A program made the position numbers and the translations under genes. Positions 59,622-64,000 of a stretch of DNA of 64,000 nt are shown piece after piece. Within the stretch, counting starts at the first letter, position 1, and each line of letters starts with the position of its first letter. This stretch comes from Tetracladium setigerum. Taxonomy: Eukaryota; Ascomycota; Leotiomycetes; Helotiales. The DNA is taken from contig PZJY01000010.1 of assembly GCA_031472005.1 (NCBI GenBank), positions 62,001 through 126,000 on the forward strand, given 5' to 3'. The notes under the pieces were generated by a model that saw only the letters and a program-made list of their open reading frames with translations, was not told the DNA's origin and searched no databases.

Positions 59622-60250
59622 ATGGCACCCTCGCTTCTCTCCCGGAAAAGAGACCTGGTATACTTTACCTATTTCACCATTTCAATCCCAATTGCTTTCG
59701 CTGTCGACCTTCATCCTCTCTATCCTCATTCCTGGGTCCCAGGATGGATGTCAGCAATCGCAGATTTTTATGTCAATACCTACCATGACCAATTCATGAT
59801 CAACCCACCTCCCTTCTTTATCGCCTATCTCTGGTCTGAAGCAATGATCCAAGTCCCATCTATGATTTGGGCCTGGAATGCAATCTACAACAGTGAGCTT
59901 GAGTCCCATCTTTTTCAAGGGCTGGTCAATAACAGTACTAATTCATCCGTTCCACCAGACAATCCGAGACTACCGCTTGTGCTGCTTCCCTTCTCATGTT
60001 TGATCTTCATCACGACGGCCACCTGTATAGTAGAAATGTGGTGCTGGCAGGTACCTCTAGCACACAAACTTCATCTGACTTCTTTGTACGCTCCGTATCT
60101 GGCTTTGTGTAGGTTCCCGCATCATACTTTGGATTCTTCTGACTTTTGCCAGCTGCATTCATGTTGATCGATATGCTTATGCGATTGAAAAGCCTTGTGG
60201 ACAAGGCCACTTCGATACCCACCACCTCTGCCACAAAGAAAAGGCTATGA
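59622..60250 (+). CDS. EXPERA-domain membrane protein (TMEM97/sigma-2 receptor-like)
   Basis: Four-helix EXPERA family, to which EBP sterol isomerase, TM6SF2 and TMEM97 belong; TMEM97-type proteins act in sterol handling at the ER. Seen: DLVYFTYFTISIPIAFAVDL with the conserved HPLYPHSWVPGW, QFMINPPPFFIAYLWSEAM, and LPLVLLPFSCLIFITTATC. The ATG 59622 (MAPSLLSRKRDLVYF) is preferred to the upstream 59574. Intron 60109-60152 joins in phase to a last exon AFMLIDMLMRLKSLVDK that ends at 60250 with a basic TKKRL tail, resembling an ER-retrieval signal (inference). About 195 residues, intact. Confidence 0.88.
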
Positions 60251-60637
60251 CAAAGAGGTGGAACATCAATTATGTAGAGTGCATTCAACTCCACCTTTGA
60301 AGACTTTCTACTATGCTCTTAGGAATTGGCGACAAGATCCATACTTTCCTGAAAAGCCAATCGAGGGCATCTAATCGTTCGCCAAGCCGCAATCAACTTT
60401 TCCTAAGTTTCACCATCTCCCTTTCAGTCTCCATTCTTTTCAAATTCTGCTTTTCCATCTCCTAGAAGTCTCATGTGCGGCCCTCAAACCCTCTCAGTAG
60501 TACACTAAGATACGCTTCGTACTCTTATTTCATTCGTTCAGTATATACATTTTACAGGCCTTCCCACACATCCGACTTTTTGCTCCATGAATTTCACAAT
60601 TCATACTTCACATCATGTACAATGCTTTCCTCTTCAT
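60251..60637. other. Convergent intergenic region
   Basis: 3' flanks of the EXPERA and CE3 genes. Nothing recognised. Confidence 0.5.
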
Positions 60638-61941
60638 TTATGCTGGTATACACTGGCTATACCATTCCCCATAGCTCTTGCATACTCCTACCGCACAGGT
60701 GAACGGACCAGGCCATTGATTACCTCCTGCACATCTGTCAGCATGTCTACAAAACAACTTTCGTCTTTCTAGCTACTTACCACACTGTCCATACAAAGGC
60801 GAACCCGCACCAGAAGAGGCACTCGTCGTGCTAGCAGTCGTCGTTCTCGTCGTCGTAGAAAGAGTCGTTGAAGTCCTCGCAGTCGTCGAAACCGTAGTAG
60901 ACCTCGAAGTAGTCGTTGGAACCACTGAAGAACTCGTAGTCGTACTCGTCCTCACACTCGTTGTACTAGTCCTCACTGTCGTCGCCGTTGCCGTCGTCGT
61001 CGTCCCACTCCCCGTTCCAAACGCCAAAATTGCATCCCTGACCGGCGCATACCAACAAGTCGCCAACTTCTCCAACCCACTATTCGTCATATGCACCCCA
61101 TCACTAAAATCCGCAGCCACGAACCCCGTCCAGCAATCCACCACACTGACGGGACTCGCACTCGTGCTTTTTGTTGGAGCCCAGACAGCGATTGCATCAC
61201 CGAGAGCTTTGGATTGGCCGGGCCAGTCGCAGGCGTCGCAACCGCCTGGGTTCATGGGTGGGATTTTGGCGACGAGGATGCGCATGGTGGGTTTATTGGT
61301 GCGCATTTGGTCGACGAGCGTTGAGAGGGCGGTGATGATTGTGGCGGTGGGAGGTTGGACCAGACGTCGTTTGTGCCAAGCACTGGATGGGAGTTAAATG
61401 ATATTTTTCCAAAAAGTTATGGCAGGAAAGTGGTTGATAGAGATGGGAAGTTTCATACTCATCATCACTACATCAGGTTGAGAAACAGCCAGCCATCCCG
61501 GAAGTTGGTTATCAGTCACTATCCCTGTAGCTTTCTACCACCAGATCGCGCAAGCATCAGCCAAAACTCCCCAAATACCAAATTTCACGCATCTAGAAAT
61601 CGGAACTTAAACTCACAAAGCCACCGTGACCTTCGTGTTCTCCATCGAAGGTAATACCACAGCCACCAGCTGGCTGAGTTCCAACGAAATCAGTGTTGGT
61701 TATTCCCGCGGCTTGGAGTTGTTGCCAGAGGAGTGCTCGCCAGCAGCCCTATTCATCACGATTCGAGTTGATTAGCTTCCTATTCTATTTCTAAATTCCA
61801 AAAAAAAAATTAAAGCGAGTAAACTCACGGGACCACCTGTCAAACTATCACCCAAGGGAGTGATTTTCACCGTGACGGCATTCACGGGAGAAAGTACAGC
61901 CAGAACAGCGCTGAGCGCGAAAATGGGACGAAAAACAACCA
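60638..61941 (-). CDS. Acetylxylan esterase, CE3-type SGNH hydrolase with C-terminal CBM1
   Basis: Secreted carbohydrate esterase that deacetylates xylan. Signal peptide MVVFRPIFALSAVLAVLSPVNA; block I ITPLGDSLTGGP, then GCWRALLWQQLQAAGITNTDFVGT and DGEHEGHGGF, the CE3 pattern; LGTNDVWSN (block III) and DFSDGVHMTNSG (catalytic Asp-His). A Thr/Ser linker leads to a cellulose-binding CBM1, SPLYGQCGG...WPGPFTCAVG...WYSQCIPA, split by intron 60727-60780. Other introns: 61749-61828, 61535-61616 (acceptor GTAG before AAAGC) and 61383-61458. Between SNLPP and ATIITALSTL one base is missing at 61346-61347. TATA box on this strand at 62022-62033. The last exon with half the CBM1 is easily missed. Confidence 0.93.
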
Positions 61942-62021
61942 TTGTAAGGAGATGAATGGGAAAGAAAATCTTGATAAACTTTTTTGGGGATTTGGAATTG
62001 GGATTGGGGTCGAGGATACAT

Positions 62022-62033
62022 TTTTATATACCA
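62022..62033 (-). promoter_or_regulatory. TATA box of the CE3-CBM1 gene
   Basis: GGTATATAAAAA on the minus strand, about 80 bp upstream of the ATG at 61941. Confidence 0.6.
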
Positions 62034-62619
62034 GTGTCCTTCCAAGATGATCACTATACAAATTAACCTTATCCCCACATTTCAATTAAAAACTCGGCAA
62101 CAAGGAACAGATCCATCCAATACCATGTTGCACTTCTTCATAACCTTCAATCATATGATCAGCTTTTGCAAAAGCTTAAGCCAGAGAATTGATGAAGAAA
62201 CGTATGAGCTAAAGCGTAGATAAATTAAAGAATAAAGTAGGGTTGCGGTCCGGAGGGGCGTACCTCCGCTTTGATATTGGGTCTGCATGCATATCCGGGG
62301 AAGTTGAGTCCAGAAGTGGTAATTTTTAGAATATTCTCCACAATCTTTTGTTTCGGCAGTGTGGAGATGTTGTGTGTTTGCCGATTGAAATTAGGACGGG
62401 CATTAACATGAACTTCGAGAAATGCCTTGCGTGAATGTGTGAAGAAATCGGGTGGGACAAAAGTGTTCCAATACTGGGGAATTGCCGTCTTGCTTGGCAA
62501 AGTCACTGTCACGTTTGCATTTCGAAAATGAAAGCGTATATAATATACTTGCGAATACAAAATATTAATTACTATTACGTCCTATCGGTATACTCTCATG
62601 TACAAGACCCAAACATTAA
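62034..62619. other. Intergenic region
   Basis: Upstream of the CE3 gene and downstream of the small membrane protein gene. No gene recognised. Confidence 0.45.
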
Positions 62620-63476
62620 TCATCCATATCGATACGTAGGCAAGTTGACCGCATTATTCGCACCCTCAACTTCCCTTTGAACAACAGCATCCCCAAACGT
62701 TCCACCAGACAACATCTTATTCCTCCCCCTACAACAATCCACACACGTACAAATCAAGTAAAGGAAATGAATTGGCCTACCAATCATTCAACAGTTAGCA
62801 AACACATATTTCAGCAAAAGTCCCAAGCCCAAAGCCAAAAGAAAAAAGAAAAAATCCAGCTGGCATCAGTCTTCTCTCCTCTCTTCTTTCTTCTTCTCTC
62901 GATCAAATAAACAACACAACTTGCAAAAATTAAAGCCGGAAAATTTTACTCACCAAACAGCCAACAAGAGAATAAGAAGGTAATCCCGCCACGGCCCCCT
63001 CGCCTCATGCCAAGCCTCTGAAGTTTGAGGGTAGCCATCAAACAACAACACCACACCAGCGTAGGCATAAAGTCCCATAATAACGAGACCAGGCAGAAGA
63101 TAGATAGTACCCATGCGAGAAATCTTGCGCGAGGTAGAGGTGAGACCGAGGATCTCAGCGATGTCTATCAAGAGGGCGAATATTACCTGATTATTGTTGC
63201 GCTGGGTGTTAGTAAAAAGTCATTTTTAGGAGGGGTCAGGTGATAGGGTAGTAGGTAGGCAACATTGCCAAATGTTGGAGAACAAGAATGGGTTTGAAGG
63301 AGTGAGGGGAAATAGGAATTGGGGTAACGAACAGCGCCATAAGCAGAACCATAATCCACTTTTCTCGTGCTGAGAATGATGAGGATGACCAGCATAGCGA
63401 TCTCCAAACTCGCTGTTCCAGCTCTAAAAAAGAGCTGGATGAGGGGATAGATAGCAGGCACGCGTGATCGAGGCAT
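62620..63476 (-). CDS. Small four-helix membrane protein, unknown function
   Basis: Three exons: 63333-63476 (MPRSRVPAIYPLIQLFFRAG, first helix with LEIAMLVILIILST), 62954-63186 (VIFALLIDIAEILGL, MGTIYLLPGLVIMGLYAYAG, WRDYLLILLLAVW) and 62620-62776 (PIHFLYLICTCVDCCRG then NKMLSGGTFGDAVV, ending LPTYRYG). Introns 63187-63332 and 62777-62953 join in phase. Unspliced reading would stop right after LLLAVW at 62950, so the last exon with the Cys-rich juxtamembrane stretch is easily lost. The CDCC motif could be palmitoylated (inference). The family is not recognised; the general shape is that of small fungal 4-TM proteins. Confidence 0.65.
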
Positions 63477-64000
63477 CGTGACTGTAGTCTGCCTCTCCAC
63501 TCAGCCTTGTTCAACTCTCGCTCTTTTGTCGCGTTGAGCGGTGTTGTTCTGGGTCACGGTTTGCGTTTAGTATCGATGTTGTTTTCGCATCGGTCGCAAG
63601 TTGTCTGGGTAGGAGCTTGGATGACGAAGAGATGAGAAAGAAGCATTCAAAGAGAGATCTGGAATTATTCCGTATGTATGCGTTACTGTGCCTCATTTCC
63701 TCTGCTAACACGAGGTCTTGGGCGAGGCAGTGGTGTCGGCTAAATGCGAAATCCAGATTTGGAAGACCGAGCGCGTGGAGGGTATATTTTGGTCGTCCAA
63801 TCATGAGGTATTTCGTCGACTATGTCTTGGTATTTTCTTGGTCTTGACTTGTTGGTTCGTATTGCGTGAAGGTACTTGTTGGTATTCGCATATTCGAATA
63901 GAGAGGGAGGTTGAAAAGAAGGGGATGCCTTGCCGCTGGCTAGTTATGGAAGAGGTTTAAGTCGTTGAATTTGGAACGAATGCCAAAATTCTCATTTGAC
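63477..64000. other. Right-edge region without recognisable gene
   Basis: Promoter of the small membrane protein gene and sequence beyond. Short plus-strand ORFs here do not resemble proteins. Confidence 0.45.

Noticed and set aside
60828..61397. 189-codon plus-strand ORF rich in Val
   Set aside because: Antisense shadow of the Thr/Ser linker and catalytic domain of the CE3 gene.
1..64000. CRISPR arrays, rRNA, tRNA genes, intact transposons
   Set aside because: None seen by eye: no array-like spacing, no convincing tRNA B-box with cloverleaf, no transposase or reverse transcriptase motifs.

Overview
The window is nuclear DNA of a filamentous ascomycete. The signs are short GT-AG introns (about 44-180 bp, usually with a CTAAC-like branch site), many fungus-specific families (Zn2Cys6 and fungal_trans regulators, HET, RTA1, augmin HAUS6, fungal tyrosinase) and a plant-cell-wall hydrolase set. 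Gene content would fit Leotiomycetes/Helotiales, but that placement is inference.

Layout. 0-6 kb: 3' part of a fungal_trans regulator, a PrpF-like isomerase and a Dal5-type MFS permease, all on +. 6-15 kb: HD-domain 5'-nucleotidase (-), tyrosinase (+), F-box protein (+), single-pass membrane protein (-). 15-20 kb: a 5'-truncated MFS remnant (+) and a 14-TM-type drug/amino-acid MFS (-). 20-26 kb: coatomer beta' SEC27 (-) and mannitol-1-phosphate dehydrogenase (-). 26-31 kb: gene-poor, with small repeats and one hairpin. 31-38 kb: a Cdc25-like rhodanese phosphatase and a very unusual large gene carrying ubiquitin-like, VWA-like, U-box (E3) and UBC (E2) modules. 38-44 kb: RTA1-like protein, UPC2-like Zn2Cys6 regulator with a duplicated 3' end, 3' part of a membrane protein. 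44-49 kb: GH115 alpha-glucuronidase and an SGNH hydrolase. 49-54 kb: HET-domain protein and a peroxisomal enoyl-CoA hydratase. 54-64 kb: HAUS6, adenylosuccinate synthase, EXPERA/TMEM97 protein, CE3-CBM1 acetylxylan esterase and a 4-TM membrane protein.

Two points dominate interpretation. First, at least a dozen conserved genes are broken by exactly one missing base, nearly always in a mononucleotide run, while other genes are perfect. This looks like consensus-sequence error rather than gene death, so these genes are annotated as whole loci with the break position stated. Second, the ubiquitin E3-E2 fusion locus at 32972-37682 is the most novel item. Part of its damage (two in-frame TAG codons, one replacing an expected Trp in the E2 fold) is not of the run-length type, so it may be a decaying gene.

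Functional links: GH115, CE3-CBM1 and the SGNH hydrolase point to glucuronoxylan breakdown. The regulator-PrpF-MFS trio at the left edge may handle an unsaturated tri/dicarboxylate. Most other genes are housekeeping and unrelated to each other.
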